The notes beneath the pieces are model-generated. The model worked only from the letters and a program-made list of their open reading frames with translations. It was not told the DNA's origin and did no database searches. Positions 37,624 to 52,600 of a stretch of 64,000 nt of DNA are shown in pieces; the stretch's first letter is position 1; every line of letters begins with the position of its first letter. Both the position numbers and the translations under genes were made by a program. The stretch comes from Brachycybe producta (lineage: Eukaryota; Arthropoda; Diplopoda; Playtdesmida; Andrognathidae): NCBI GenBank assembly GCA_036925085.1, contig JAUPFP010000008.1, positions 3,073,957 to 3,137,956 on the forward strand, given 5' to 3'.

Positions 37624-40600
37624 TCATATAAATAACGGAGACTCTTGACCAGTGAGTAGCCGAAACATAGACGTCGGCATCGTTTTCATATGAATCTATT
37701 TTGACAAAAAAAAAGAAGAAAATTCATTTCAACATTCCAAACAAAAATACAAACAGATTAAAAAAATACAATATGGAGAAATAATACTTCTCCAACTGAT
37801 GTGGCCAATAAGTTGACAATTCTTTCGTGAGGAACTGCAACGACACTCTGTCCATTAATTTCTATGATACGATGTCCGACACGAACACCTCCTCGTTCTG
37901 CTATTCCTCCACGCAACAAACTACATATCTAGTAACAAAAAGTAAAAATTACATTGAAACCATCATTTTTGACAAGCATCATGTATGTCTGTGCTTACAA
38001 CTCCATTTTGTACACTAAATCCCAATTGATATTTGGTGTCTGGACGTTTGATTTTCACTTCGACGACCGGTGCACATGGAACTACAGTTAGCTTCACCAC
38101 AGTTTGATTTTTGGCGCTCTTTAAAAAAAATCACAAAACATAATCGAAACTGTAACAACTTATCAAAACATACAGTGGAAATCGTTTAACACAAAAACGA
38201 ATCCCGTGAAAAATCGATTAACATGAAATATATTTTAGGTCCTGTTTTTTAGGATAGATTTAAATTCGTTTAAAACGAAACAAATTTTCTGGTGCCAAGA
38301 TTACAAATCTACTTAGAATCCCACAAAATAAAAGTTAAGTGTTGATTTTTCCTAACTCACTTTAAAACAATATCTCTGTAAAAACTCTTTTCCATAAACG
38401 AAAAAACACTTAAATCAATGCCCAGGTTTTTCAAATTCACTTTTTTTTTCTGCCATTCTTCTCATATATGTACAATAATAATATTTGCAATAATCAATAC
38501 TGATTTTTATGATTTTTATCGCGATAAACCTTATCGCGATATTGTAGTACCATTAATACATTATGAAATACGTTTTCTTTCAACAAGAAATTCGGCTAAC
38601 ACGAAATAATATTTCTGGTCGCTTCTAATTCGCGTTAAGTGGTTTCCATTATATTTTAAAAACCACATTTTAAGTAGGAATTTAAAAAGTGTGACAAGTC
38701 TGTACAGGACATAAAACATAATCATTGGCAAAGACTGAAATTTAAATAATGTAAATATTACGAGACAAATAAGCTACTTTTATGTAGGTTTGGCAGGTGG
38801 AGAGAGGAAGACCGACTAAGCTGATCCCGTTGATGGCAATGATTTGATCTCCGATGTTTAGTTGTCCACAGCGAGCCGCAGCTCCGTTTGGAGACAAATT
38901 CGCGATTACGACTGTCGGCAGCATAGAACCCCAACCAGATTCAACAATCACCACACCAAGAATTTCTCCTTTCAGCTTCGGAACAATCACCTAAGATTGA
39001 AAAAAAACACAAGAGTTTGCAAATCCCTACTTTTAACAACAGAAGTCAAATCATGATTTTTGCCTCTTTTTGCATTTCTTTCTTTGCAAACATTTCCAGC
39101 TCATCTCCAAAAATCTCCTGAGAATTCAATACTTCCTGATAATCCATTTCCTTCACAAAACTATGATCTTCAATGCCATTAGCCTTGAGAAACTCCATGT
39201 ATGCCACTTGGAATGCTTGACCGATCGACTGGGCAATAAATTGCGCCTGCTCCAAGTGTGAATAAAAAAATAACATAATACCTTGGTAAGATATGGTGAA
39301 CATGTACTAAAACAAACGGAAGAAAATGTCCTTGGTCCTAACCTCTTCCGACTCAAAAACGTGACAAATCATTTTTGAAGTTCGTCTCAATTTTGGTTCG
39401 GGATCGTCAACTGTACTCAAAACTCGTCTCCTCGCCATCAGCACAACTAAGTCGCCAATGTCGGCAATGTAAGAGATGGTGCGTAACGCATGATCCATCA
39501 TGATTTCCTAGATTTAAATCAGATCCTTGCAAATTGTGTAACTCATAACAAAACACATAACTCAAAGAACAATATTCTAAAAAATAACGAAAGTGAAAAC
39601 CTTCAAATCAGTGTTCAGCACCATGATCTTCTCTGTAGATATGAACAAATCAACTTCAGTGCTTGGCTGTGTTTCACCTTCAGGAGCCTAACATAATGAA
39701 CAAATCAAAATTATCCTCCTCTCTTGCTGGTTCAAAAGCAATTTTTAAGCCTATTTTTCTTGCAGATGCAAGAAAATAATGGAGTAGAATGCAACTCATG
39801 ATTGCTCCTTCTTTTAGAAGCATATTGAATAAATTTAAAGTGCATTTGAAACTATAAGAGTAACTGAATCATGTAATTGTTTTTCCACTATTTAAACAAA
39901 TTCTAAATTTCCCATTTTCATTTTTCACAAAAAACAAATTGTGATCCGTTTCTGAAACTAAAAACATTAGTTATTTTCCAAATACATGTAGAATGTTTGT
40001 TTTAAAGATATCGACATGATACTATTTTTTATGTATATTAAGCTTTGTCTGTCTGAGTGTAACGCTGTACAAACAAGGACAAAAATCTTTAAGCACGTCG
40101 GAATTTATTTAAATTTAAATGAACCGGTTTTTTCTCATGGTCAACTTTATGTTGTGCTCTCCCGATGAAAAACCCCAAACAATATTAAGGTGCTTATAAA
40201 ATAGTTAAATACTTTTAGTAGCAAAATTAAACTAGAATTTTGCTCCCATCATTTATGACAGGTTACCCCACTAGTCGTTATATATTATTAATCTTTTACT
40301 TTTCTAGTTTCTAAAACACATTCAATTTTTTCTTATAGGTGATATCAAAACACAAGAGCAACAAACATTAATAATATTACACAAACTGAAATACAATAAT
40401 ATTTCCAAAAGCCATCTAGAAAAAAAAATCTAACCAACTCACTTACCAAAGACTGCACGAAAAGCAGCACAATTTAATAAAAAAATGATAATAAGTACGA
40501 CTTAGTGCATTATGGATGGACAGTTATAATAATTACCTTTATCCTACTAACTGCCTCTTCAGCCTGCATCATGCGAGTCGCTTTGGTAGGTTGTCCTTCG

Positions 40601-43600
40601 CATACTAACTGAGTTGAACCAAGGTACCTCGCACGAAACAGAACACCTTCGATTAAGACTGCAGGTTCATGTATAAGAACTAAAAAGTAACAAAAAATGA
40701 AACACAAATAAATATGTAATGCATAAATTAACAACACTTCCAATGAAGTATACAGACACAAAAATTATAAGATTTTTGTTAGTTTTCATACGTCAGATAT
40801 AATTAGATTTGAAAAAACATGTTAATAAGCATGACTTTAAAAGTTGAAACAGCGCCTTCAAAAAGAAATCAATACAAAACAGAAAAACTGCTAACAAGTT
40901 CGAAATAGCTTAATATGAAGAAGAAGAAACAAAAAAACACCATTACAACTCTTTTAGCCAATTGTAGTCACATTCCGTTTCATGCAAAACGAGAGAGAAA
41001 GAGAAAATCACATACATAAATTTATATCATGTAGACAACATGTTGGGTAAAACATTCAGCTTTGCTGCTGCTGTTGCATTATTATTTTAAATATTTAAAA
41101 CAACAAACAGAGAAAATATTATTTCAGAGAAGCATATTAACATAATTGTGTTGGTCCCAATTAACCTCCAAAAAAAAAAAAACTAGCATCATCTAAATAT
41201 CACGCTAAAGCTTCAAAAAAGCTCATATTCATTAAATCGACTTTTCATTTAAAAACCAAACTATTGAAACTCATGCAATATCATACAAGCATATTCGACA
41301 AAATAAAACTTACTGCCGTAATGATTAGTAAATTTTGTTTAGTAAAACAGCTTTCAACGCGTCTACTATAATATTTCATAATAAACACAACTCATGTGGT
41401 CAATTTGCTTTTAAACTGCTGATGATGTTGCCACTCAACAACTAACCAACATAATGCAAACAGACACTTCAACATGACAAAAAAAAATACAATTCAAAAC
41501 ACATATTGTTAGAGCGATCTCATCTGCATTTAAGGAAATTAAACTACTACATAATCTAAAAAGCTTTTAGTCATTGAAGTAACAAAATTAATCGCAGAGG
41601 TCAGTTTATAACCATGTCGTTGTATAATATAATCATAGATCTACATTATCAACATAAAATGGTGCTGGCGCAGAGAGAGAGACAGAAAGAGAGAGAAGTG
41701 CAACAGGCAATATACAGAGTATATATGGATAGAAAGAATAACAACATCATGCATTGAGGAGAACCATGGCAACAAATTGGTTTTAAAATCATAAAAGGGA
41801 TATTTGTAATATCTGAACAAATTCATAAATTAATATATAATCATAAAATTCATAAATTATATTTACATATCGCAGTATAATTTGAAACTCTCTACATGCA
41901 TTTTTTTTCGCTCTATTTTATAATCTCCTTTAAGTTAACAAAGATAAAAATGTTCTCTTCTCGGTAGTAAATTTCACCCAAGAGAGAAAATGTGTGGTTG
42001 AGAAGCAATTTTGATCAATGGTATTTATGGTCAGAGCATTAAAGACTCACCCGAAAATTGTCATCGAAGGGGATAGGTAGTTTATATGGCAGTGACCAGC
42101 AACCACAAAACCCCGAATGACGTAGACAAGAGAATTTGACAGGCACAAGAAAAAGAAAGAAAAGAGAAGACAGAAAAATAGATGAAAGTGGTGTTTGGGA
42201 TTAAAAAAGACATGTGCAAAAAAGTATATGAAAGAGTGAGGGGAGGGTTACAAAATTGTGTGTGTACAAGGTGAATTTCGAACGATAGCAAAAAAAAAGG
42301 CCTATATATATATATATATAAATACAAATGTATTAAAGTGCAGTACCATCAAGTATAAATTGAATAGAAATAAATGTCTTTTTTTAAAAAAAATATGAAA
42401 ACACCATATTTACAACCTGTCTTACGAATATGTTTTCTAAACCCTAAACCAAATATGCAAACCCATCATAATCATGCACAATGATTGAAAATGTCTTGTG
42501 ATGCAAATGCAAACGACAAACCAAATACATTATTTACGAAACATCTATTTTCTTCAAAGATAAAATAAGAAAAATGAAACATATATTAAATTGTACTTCA
42601 ATTTGAAGTGTATGCTATTTTGCTAGTCAATTTAAATTATGAAACAATCAACTTTTCATAAGTTTTCTCTTTTTTGTTGTTGTTATTGAGATAGATTTGT
42701 TGCAGGCAACTGTTGGTATCTTTTCAGAAAAAAATATCCACCTGAAACCTAACAATTCCTTATTATCATAAAAATACATACTTAAAAAAGGTAATGTTGC
42801 AACAACAACAACAAAAAAGAATATCAAGTAACAAACAACAACAACAAAAAACATGGTATACAGTTTCCCATTAAACACAACTGATGTAAATGTGCATCGA
42901 AACGAAACATACTAAGATAGTGATCTTTTGTTCTTTTTTTTTCGGTAAAGATAATTAAAGAGAACCTTATAGCATAAACAAAATTTAGAAGAAAAAAAAG
43001 CTACAAAAATGAAGTGCATGCGTAAAACACATGAATTTCATTAAAGAACATTAAGAAAAAAAAAAGAAAAGACAAAGTTATTAAAAAAAATGCAGAAAAA
43101 GGCAGCGATAAAAAATCACCACGACACAATTAAAAAGTTACGTTACAGAATTAACAAAAAAATTAGCATGAGAAGAAAAAACTTTCTAAATTTGAGAACG
43201 TGATCATGAACCATAAATACGATAGACAATCTTCAATGAAATTAACAACAAAAAAATAAACTTGAAAAGTTTAAAATTAGTTGACTCATTGTCTAATCGA
43301 AAACCTAAATGACTTCACTCATTTTAGTCTGTCATAATTAATGTCATTAATGACAAACAACTAAAAAAGGTGGGTCCTTAAAGCAAGATTATTATTAAGA
43401 CAAAAAATTATACTTTTTGCAGTCAACAAGACTTATTAGAGGCTAGAGTTCTCCAAGAGTAACCCTACAACAGGACTAGGGTTGTTGGTAAATTCTAGCC
43501 TCTAATAGCTTATACCTTGTACACACATGAGTTAAATGAATTCAAATTAAATGTGTTTAGGTGAATTATACGGAATTCAGTTAAGGACATGAACCAAATA

Positions 43601-46600
43601 AAAATTGACTTTATTAGTGATATTTTAAATTAGAATACTAAATCAATATTTCGTCAATAGTTTATATATTATGTTTAACTGCAGTCTGTATTGACTCAAT
43701 ATTTTCAGATTATTAACTGAATAAATTGAATTCGACATATTGTTTGTTTGCCCTTCACTGGGCTATGTAGAACACGTTTTTATTTAAATGCATTTAAATT
43801 ATCAGGTGTGTACTAGGCATAAGGATGGGTTCCAGACTAGACAAGAACAATAAACAGAACACTGTTTGCTAACATGTTTGCAAACAGTGTGGAAGGGTTT
43901 CCGGACATTTCTCTGGAACAAATTTCGTTTATTGTTTCTGTTCGGCCCCGATCCACCAGTTGTCCGTTTTTGCCCGTCACATCAAAGGATGTTCGCGTTC
44001 GGGCCAGGAGTAATTTGGACGTCTCCACGAACATTTTCCCGAACATCCATTATGAGGTTACCAACTGGGAACACTTTGCAAACATGTTCTGTTCAAGTTT
44101 CAACACTCGATCATGTTTTGGACATGGTCGCGAACATAGTGTGTTCGGTGTTCTGTTTTAGTCTGGACCCACCTTAACCAGTTCTTTCATTGTAAAAATC
44201 GTAATTCTTTTTTTCCTTAATCATTATGATTGCTATGCTTTTTTCACTAATATTTAGAAATGGTTTTCCTTTAAATAAAACCTGCTTTATATTACTAAAA
44301 TTAGACTAATTAATTCTAACCCTAACAATGTTTATTGTGTGTAAAATCTTTTTTGTCTAACCAGCCAAAGTAAGTAACTACTGTGTAACTTGTCTACTGA
44401 AAAAAATGAAAAGTAATTCTAACAACAAAACAAAAATCAATTTTTCCATTAATATTGTATATAAAATTAGATGTCCAATAATGAAGATTTAGTTCATCAT
44501 TTCCTTTGATATAAATGGGATACCGATTTTCTTGCCATTTGAGAAATCTCGTTATTTAACCTAAAAAAGTGAGTGATTTGAAGACAATTCTTTCGGTTTC
44601 ATGCTCACAAACTAATTTATCAACCAAATAAACCAACAAAAAGAAAACTTCAGCCATATATAATTCTAAGTAATCACTCTGTGTTTCTGAAGTCAGAATG
44701 ATGACGATGATAAAAAACACTGTTGTAACATTGCATTACTAATTGACAGCTCCATGGGCGTTTTCCTGATACCTTTAAACGCCCTTATTCATCATTCCTA
44801 CATTCTGCAAATATTTCTACACATAAACAACCAATCAATCAATAAATAAAATCCAAAACTGGGATTCGATCCATTTTTTTTCTTTTCATAAAAAGTGAAA
44901 TAAAAAATGAAAGGTCAGAATTATGAAGGCAGTAAATGATATTTACAATGTTGAGAAGAAAAAAAAAATATGTATAGAAATTTCTAAAAGACATTTACGA
45001 GCTTATTAAAAATGTCAATAAGCAAATACCTTCTTTTGTTCGTCCTTTCTTTTTCTGTGCATCCTTTTCCTAAAATACAAAGAAAAACACTTATTAAAGA
45101 AAGGGGAGAAAAAAAACATCAAAATAATTATAATAGGCTATAATCTTATATGTTAGAAGCGGCAAATCCTGTAACTAATTATTTGATATAGATCACGACA
45201 CTCAAGAATAAAAATGCAACCAATAAAATATGACTATCATAAGTAACGCTAGAAAAGCTCCAATGAATTCATAAGCTTTAAAAAAACAATAATGCTGTCA
45301 GTGATTGCTTACATCAAAGGGGCAACCCACCATGCAAAATAGTCTTTCCAAAGAATTAAAATCCAAATTCAAAAATTTAATAAAAATGAGAGAAATGTTT
45401 CACGATGTTAAGTATTGACAAATTACAATTCAGTAATTAATTTTGTTTTTGCTCATATTTATAATCCGCATACTTGCAGTTGCAAAAATATATTTTCCTT
45501 TTCAATTAAAAAACATTCATCTATCATCAACAGACTTCACTGTTACAAAAAAAAAAATAACGTAAATAACGGAAACATTACAACCAGATTCAATAGTTTA
45601 TGACCAATTTTCACACAAGATTTGGTACGCATTTTGTGGGTCATTTGAACCGATTATTTACAGTTTAGCAACTCCAATATCGACAAAAATTTTTTGAAAC
45701 CGGATCACTGACCTAAACATTATCATCATCATAACACAAAAAAATCTAACCTGAGGGTACCCGCTTTTAAACACAAAAATAAGGGCCTCAGAAGAAGAAA
45801 AAAAAACATGATGGTTTAAAATGTCGATAAAGACCTAACATTTTAAAAGAGACGTGCACAAAGTCACTTAATAGTAACTGATGTCACTTGTCACACACAA
45901 AACCAAAAGTGAAAATAAATTTGAATAAAATATATTCAAGAATTTAGAAGCTAGTTGCTCGAAGAACAAACAAGTGTGTTGAAATTCTAACTGTAAAGGA
46001 AAGATCACACACGCTGCGAAACCACCAGAAAATAAAAAGATTTTATATTCCTTAATACACTAAACGATATTAAGGCGCTTCTGATAAATGCCTTACAAAG
46101 TAAAAATCAGTGGAATTTTTTTTCAGCATGTGTGATTCTTCCCTTAGGCAACTTTTTCTTCAAATGATAAAACCAGAACAAGAATAAAACAAATAATGTA
46201 GAATCCCATAATAAACAAACTTGTTTACAGAGAAGCCGCCGCCGCACATCTTTCCCCCTTCTCCCACCCCTTCTTTACTATTACCTAGGACCTCATGTTA
46301 TAATCTCCAAACCTAAAATGCCAAAAAGCTTAGAATGTGGGAGATGATAATATCCTGTCGCAAAGATAAATTATTCATAAAGCTTATTAATGGTGTTTAT
46401 TAGACCAACAGCAAAAATCCTCATCATAAAAAAAAATTCTCTATCTTGTGTATTTTCTACATTTAACCACAATACAAAAATGTCATAGAAAATTATTGAA
46501 GTAGGTAACAGAATTATCTAAATTTAATATTATATTTCACGAGAAAACATTATTTACAAGGATCTAGAGTCCGCGAATTTACTTTAAAGCTAAAATATAG

Positions 46601-49600
46601 TTTTATATTTAAGAGAAAAAAGCTTGAAATAACGTAAAATCCCCGCAAAGGAAATATTTACGAAAAAGATTAAAATCTGTTTTTTTTAACCGGATATCAT
46701 ATTTTCTGAACAAAAAATAAATAAAGGAACACAAGACAAAAAAAAATAAAACTTCCTTCATATAAAACGAGAATAATATTTGAAAAAAAAAAATATCACA
46801 ACAACAATGTGAAAATCTTAAGTAGGCCTAATTAATTGAAAACGACTTGAAATAATTTGATGAAAGACTTTACTATCAAATAATAACTCTAATAAGGATA
46901 AGATTACTTTAGACGTTTTTTTAATTGACATTTTGAGAAAAGAAAACAGCAGGATATTAACACCGATGCTTATTACTGTATGATAATACCTTCTAATTAG
47001 CTAAGTGTGTTAACTATGAACAGTAATAATTTTATGTAGAAATATATTTATGTGGCGTACACACTACAATATATTATATGGAGTAGAAATGTGGCTAAAT
47101 ATATAAATTTTTACTACAAGAATATTTTTTTATATAAAAACATTCATTAAAAAAAAGACAAAAGACAAATCCATATTCATGTGCGACATTTTCTGAATTT
47201 TTTTTTAAACTTCATTAGTTTTATCAAAACAACAAAAATCCAATAAACCAGTCACTTAAATTAAATAACGCTGTGTTTGCAACAAATAATCTTAAGTTCA
47301 TCCATATATCATAAACAGTAATAAGCGTAAATCATTTTTTATGAAGAGGTATAATAAATTAAAAAAGAAGGTGGAGACAGGGTGGGAGAGGGGAGGGAGA
47401 GACTTTATATAAATAAACATAATTCCATCCCATGCTAATAATATTAAAACATGCAATGTAAAACTCCGCCCTAAACAAACACAGAAATTATTAAGGAATA
47501 ATAATAAAAAAACAAACACAACAATGTGTTCTTATTTTAAATGTTCCTTATTTTTCAGATGACATCAATCAGTGCCATAAAATTGTATATATTTATGGTA
47601 AGATAAATGCTGATATATTTTTTTAAAAAAAAATTTTTTCTCTCTTAGTCTAAATTATAAATTTTGGCAAATGAAAAAATACTTTTGAACTTTTTTCCTA
47701 TTAATGTACATTATGTGCAAACATTGGAGAAGTTCCAAATTTTCTCAGTTTAATGTTTGAAAAATGATAACAATGCACCTGGTTCAACACAACATGTTGT
47801 ATTTCGTCATCATAGAATAATTATGTATCTTATACTAAAAACATGTCGTGTATTAGTAAAAAGAGAGGTTGGAAAACCAAAGTATAAAAACTGCTGTTCT
47901 TTGTAGTTTCAAAATATTACATATATCGTTCATTAGATATTGCGACAGGATACATGAATTATTCTAGAGAATTTCATCAACTATTCTTTAAACTTCTTTC
48001 CTGTTTTTTATAGTAACACCAACAACAACTTTAGTCATGTTACCTATTATATTATTATTATCATCATATACTAAATAAGCCAACACCAATTTTCAATGAA
48101 TAATCTCTACTCAGGATAAGTACTTACTTGAGGTGAAAACTCTGAAGTAGAATTGGCTTCTAGTAGTGAAGTAGATGGCAATGAAGTGGTGGAGGAAGAG
48201 GATAAAGACTCACTTAAGCGCTAAATAAGTGCATATAATGTGTGTACAAAAAAATAAAAAGCCTTGTTAATAAAAAAATTAAAATATAATATCCTACTCC
48301 ATCACGTATACAGTTAGTTCATTAGTTGTGTTAATATCCGATACAAACAGAGAAAAGAACAAAAAAAAAACATGAGACAGTAATTACCAGACACCTTGCA
48401 CAGGTACAATCTCGTAAAACCGACTTTGTGAGAGGAACATACTTTCTGACATAACCAGTTCCAACACCACCTCGAGTCTTGTCGTAAGACTGTCTAGAAT
48501 AACGTTTTGATGGGTCACTTGATCCTTGTCCATCATTTGTAGTAATATCATAAGTTTTCACTATAATGTAAGAAGAATTTCGAGGTGCTGCAGGTCTTTT
48601 GGTGGTCGTGTTAACATTATTAGTAACAGATGCCACAGTTCCACGACCACCATGTAAATCCTCAGGTAGTGGAGGATCAGTACTCGTAGTTCCTACCATA
48701 TTTATAAAAGCTGCACCAAGAGCTAACACATTAAAAAAAATATTCTATACATCTAAAAGCTAAAATGTATTTTAGCCCCTCGTCATAAATGACTGAAGAA
48801 AGAAAAAATCCCCACTTATAATATGACTGAGAAAGGCTACAATCACTAATCCAAAATCCAAATAGATCAGTCAGTCAAGTGAGTTAGGATATGAGTGACG
48901 TAGACGATGACACGCAGTCAGTCAACATATGAAAATAAGAATAAACGGACGTAGAAAACAGAAAGAGAAAATATGGTGAACACATGTGCTAACCCAACCG
49001 ATACGCAACCATTGTTCGACTTGAACAAACATACTTTTTAACAGACAGAATTGAAATTCAGTTGAGTAGAGGAAAGAACTGTAGTTTGTAAGGAAGCTAC
49101 CATTTCATAAAATGAAAAAAAAACAGGTCATAAAAAATAGGAAATCAGCAAAACACTAAGTCTATATGCCTCCTTTAGACTCTCATTACTTTTGTTATCA
49201 GTGAGTGACCTTTAGGTGAGGCCTGACCTTTCAACTCAACAGGTTACTACTGTCTGAAATCAAATGTAAAAATAACCTTTCCACATGTGATGATGATGCT
49301 TCAGATATTTTTTTTTCTTCACAGCATTTATTTATTAATATAATTTGAGATTTACTTGCACTTTTGCATTGTTTGAATGTTTTGTCATTTATTCTGCAAC
49401 AACTATTATGAAGAATTTTTAATACTAGAAAATAATTTTGATTTTGTCACCATATTAACTCACAATGTTAACACAAACAACTCTTTGAACGGAAATTAAC
49501 ACGAACACGCAAATTCACAAATGTCTATCCGTTGCATTGTGGAACTTAAAGAGGTTTCATTCAATTTAGTAACTTCCAATATTTAATTAGATAAATCTTT

Positions 49601-52600
49601 ACTGGAGACGATGACACTCACTTTTCATTATCGCAGGAAATAACATTTTCCTTGCTAATTTATCAGATGGCTAATATGAAAGTAAGAGACCACTTTTAAT
49701 AGAATTACCATTTCTCATCCATTATTTTAGAACTTGTTGTGGACAACACCATATGGTTCACTAATCAAAGTAGATTTGAAAGGATAGAATTTAGAGTTTA
49801 GTATTTCATAAAGAATATAATTGAACATGATTCATTGAAAAAAAAAACCGTTGACAAATCATTATCATTATCGTCATCAACCTCATTAACATTATCAGAA
49901 GAAGATTCAGAAACTTCCCCCCTCACAGTTGCTGTTTTTTTTTTGTTAACTTAGCAGATAAGAAATTTTAAAAGTTCTAAATTTCCATCTCAAGAAAAAC
50001 CTATTAGAATTTCAAATGAAAATTTTTAAACCTTATTATTCTATATGAAAAACGTAAAGTCAGCAAAAATAATATGCAATCAATTGCATCTAATGTGAAC
50101 TATTAATTCAATGGCGTATTTTTTTCTTTCTAATCATATAATTTGCATATGTTTCAGAATGAAGTTCTTTTGAAGTAGCTTTTTGTCTAGTTCTAAAATA
50201 ACCCTTTAACAAGGTCAAACATTACAACATATGAGTAGAAGTAACAAAGAAACTTTGAAAAACAATCAATAAATCGACCAAAAAATACAGTACGATGGTG
50301 AAAACATTACTACAAACCAGAGGGATGGTTAAAACGGTGGCATTTTTATTCTTAGCTCAAAAAAATATAGAAACCATTGCATTATGCACAATGTTTATCC
50401 CCAATTTATTGGATTTTCCCTCATTTGAGTCATTACTCGAGAGAAGAAGAAAAAAACCTACAAACAAGAAACCTACGGGATTCGATTGTGACAATCTCCA
50501 ATAAAATCGAAAATGTTACCTTGTTGGTCTCAGTTTGTCACAAAAATAGAGCTACATTTCTTCGTCTTGCTCTTAATAGTATCTTAACATTTTTCTTACC
50601 ATTAAATCATTCATTTTAAGAGGAGGTGAAAAAAATATAAAATAAAAGCTGAGAAAAGAGATAGAAAGAAAAACTTAATGGATTCTTACTTTGTCTTCGA
50701 GGAAACTCGATGATTCTTCCGTCCTCTGTTTTCCCAGAAGACGATCTGTCTCTTGGTCCGTGTCACATTCATCTAGAGAGAGACAGATAGGTAAATGGTT
50801 CCAAAACTGATTCATCAAAGTTAACAACAACAAAAAACTTAGGTTTTCTTTATTTTTCACCTTCTTCTTGATGATGGCCTTCTTTTGGTCCTCCTCCTCC
50901 TCCTCCTCCATCTCTACATTCACCTTCGTCTTTACTCAATTTCAACTGTTTGTAAGCGGGCCTTTAAAAGACAACCCAAACAAACGAACAAAATATAAAA
51001 ATTCAAATGTAAAAAAATCCTCCTCAAACTCTGGTTATTTTATCAGAAACAAAATTAAAAGAAATATAAACGTGCTTTAGAAACTAGAAGGATAGTGTAA
51101 TTTCATGTTGATACGACTCATTTTCATATATGAAAAAATATATTTTGAAAGATATCAGTTATCAACATAAAAATACCATTAAGCGATTCACAGCTACCCA
51201 TTCTAGTCTCTAAAACACTTAATTTCTCCTTAGAGGCTCTGCGCTCCTGAAAGGCAGAATAACGAGAGTTCTAAAATAGATCAGCAGTTCATAAAATACA
51301 ATAAATTATATCCGAAAAAGCCAAGTCAGATTCTTAAAATAAATTTAGAATTTTTCAGTAAGTGCTACAAATTAAAATTGTTTTAGTTTTAAAAAGTTAC
51401 GAGACATTTTCACGATTTTTGTTAATTCTTGGTTAATTGAAAATATTGAATATCTACCAATTACAAAATCTAAAAAATAATGATAGAAACGTTTGAATCA
51501 CACACCTGAGCACCCAAATTGGTGCATCTTCAGCTTCCGGTTTCTCCATGGGAGGCGACTTGAGCGTAATGCTCTTCGTTTTGCGTATTGCCTGTTTGAT
51601 TTCATTGATGGCCTCACTGACGGATTCACAAGTAATCGATGCTGAGTCCAACGGAGGAGAAGGACGGTGGGGATGAGGAGCCGGAGGAGGTGGAGGTGAA
51701 CCTGAATCGACCGTATCCCCTTCAAAAAAAAAACGGAAAGAAAGAAGAAAAAAAAAACATTTCAATTTCGACTAATTATTTTGACATTTCATACGACCAT
51801 CGCTAAATTATTGTATTTCGTAAACCCCTCCCCTCTAGAATTTGGCTTTCAGTATAACTTGAGAGACAAATTGTGTTCTGACAGAACACTGAAATCATTC
51901 AGTCATTCATTGCTCAAGACACAATTTGCACAGCCAAAGTAATTTGAACTACAGCAAGATGAATCGATCAAAGGAATTGGATTTTAAGCGTACTTGTTCG
52001 CAATTTTAAAGTGGAACATACTTCCTATTGGCTTAGAAATATTATGTCCAATCTTTTTAAGGAAGAGTTAAAGGAGAACATTGCCAAGAGTAATTTCGTG
52101 TTCACATTTTAAAAAAATAAACACTAAGAGCCTAATTGGCACACGAATCACTTTTTAGTGGTCGAGTTCAACTACAAAATGTAGTTGGCGTGTCGCTCGT
52201 ATGCATAGGTCAGGCGTCTTTCCATAGCAAAACATTGCAACCACAGCTTAGCCACCTGCGATAACATTTTGAAGTCGATCCCGACCACTCAAAAGTGGTT
52301 CGTGTGCCAAATCCCTAGTTTCCATTATAAAAAAAAATAACTACAGTCACATAACTAAGGCTATAGTTAACTATAGTCAAGCTAGTGGTTATCATTTTAA
52401 CTACAGTTAACTTTTATAATGGCAACGATGTATTAGTATCAATTTCAGTTTTTTTGGTACTGAGTGAAAAACTTGAAATTTGGTCTATTTTAAATTAATT
52501 TTTCTAAAATATTAATATGAAAACCTTCAATAGTATGTTCTACTTTTTAGCAAACCTTCAATTTCTTCTTAAAGTTGCTTCTAAAAAAAACTATTTCCTG

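Larger units (their letters stand above)
40680..45029 (-). other. APBA intron (4.3 kb) with repeats
   Basis: Between the exon ending at 45030 and the PTB exon. It contains (TA)n at 42303-42320, a single Tc1-like terminal repeat at about 42029-42041, two inverted-repeat elements at 43.4 and 43.8-44.2 kb (listed separately), and chance open frames. Confidence 0.6.

Noticed and set aside
43837-44177. Three overlapping open frames of about 70-103 codons
   Set aside because: They lie inside an inverted-repeat element and encode no recognisable protein; low stop density follows from the GC-richer interior.
50675-50923. Frame with a run of glutamates (EEEEEE)
   Set aside because: The correct frame of the same DNA gives the APBA exon with a glycine run (GGGGGG), whose phase joins its neighbours exactly.
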